Assembly: GCA_007127655.1 (NCBI GenBank)
Contig: SKYX01000201.1
Span: 1 to 14,233 of the forward strand
Direction of reading: 5' to 3'
DNA length: 14,233 nucleotides
Source of the DNA: Desulfonatronum sp.
GTDB taxonomy: Bacteria > Desulfobacterota > Desulfovibrionia > Desulfovibrionales > Desulfonatronaceae
Below the pieces are notes generated by a model. That model saw nothing but the letters and a program-made list of their open reading frames with translations. It was not told where the DNA came from and ran no database searches. Position 1 is the stretch's first letter; each line of letters starts with the position of its first letter. A program made the position numbers and the translations under genes. Shown here piece after piece: positions 13,983-14,233 of this stretch.

Positions 13983-14207
13983 TCAGGATTTCGTGTCGCC
14001 GGGCTCATCTTCAAAATCCATCTGGCCCATGCCCGGCTCCTTGACCAGGGCTTCCAGGTAAGCTGCTATAATTTGACGAAAATCGTCGGCTTGGAATCGA
14101 TGGAACTCGCGTACCACCTCCCGACTTCTTTGTTCAGACTCTTCACTTCGCCAGGAATGCTTCCCATCGTGCGAGACATGGTCAGGGATATTTGAACAGC
14201 ATATGGT
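13983..14207 (-). other. Unassigned open frame without a convincing start
   Basis: The minus strand is open from just after a TGA at 14208-14210 to a TGA at 13983-13985, with a hydrophilic, acidic end such as DDFRQIIAAYLEALVKEPG. There is no ATG before the last 20 codons. A GTG at 14117 would give 44 residues but has its purine-rich stretch directly against the start. It could be the tail of a decayed gene or chance. The rest of 13936-14233 shows only a run of seven C on the minus strand (13951-13957) ahead of the response-regulator remnant. Confidence 0.25.
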
Positions 14208-14233
14208 TCATGAAAAGACCTCGGGAACGTGAA

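Noticed and set aside
14066..14179. 37-codon minus-strand ORF starting at ATG 14179
   Set aside because: Short, no ribosome site, no recognisable domain, and a different frame in the same stretch is equally open.

Overview
The window is about 58-60% GC by eye and looks like the chromosome of a sulfate-reducer-type deltaproteobacterium (Desulfobacterota, most likely Desulfovibrionales; a Desulfonatronum-like genus is a guess). Pointers are the XRE-cupin regulator paired with an AMP-forming acyl-CoA ligase, a small SAP-domain protein with a four-cysteine tail, a small dual-CXXC protein with an in-frame TGA (candidate selenoprotein), and sensor kinases with a c-type heme motif and a cysteine-rich PAS domain. 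All recognised genes lie on the minus strand, so transcription runs from high to low coordinates. No tRNA, rRNA, CRISPR array, insertion sequence or phage gene was seen.

In transcription order: (1) 13936-14233 holds only an unassigned open frame. (2) 13935-9720 is a signalling cluster. It starts with a 69-aa remnant of a receiver-GGDEF response regulator that has lost its middle. Next is a membrane histidine kinase with a DUF3365-like periplasmic region carrying CxxCH, then a soluble triple-PAS histidine kinase whose start overlaps the previous stop (ATGA). (3) 9353-9719 is non-coding and contains a 28-bp inverted repeat and a promoter candidate. (4) 9352-6941 is an apparent operon: the dual-CXXC candidate selenoprotein with a SECIS-like hairpin, pcnB (poly(A) polymerase), and a DapF-fold racemase that resembles staphylococcal CntK more than true DapF. 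It ends in a weak terminator-like hairpin. (5) 6846-3555 is a compact run: Nudix hydrolase, glycogen synthase glgA, SAP-domain protein and pdxA, whose 5' end contains a 12-bp tandem repeat. (6) 3313-1 follows a 241-bp gap with a second 28-bp palindrome: XRE-cupin regulator, acyl-CoA synthetase, and a GT4 glycosyltransferase that runs off the window.

Most genes are housekeeping: vitamin B6 synthesis, glycogen synthesis, RNA polyadenylation, nucleotide clean-up and carboxylate activation. The XRE-cupin protein probably controls the ligase beside it, and an 11-bp direct repeat placed upstream of both genes is a candidate operator. The two kinases probably form one redox- or heme-responsive pathway whose local output protein has been broken by deletion. 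The points most worth checking are the selenoprotein candidate, the CntK-like racemase, the receiver-GGDEF remnant and the frame-preserving repeat in pdxA.
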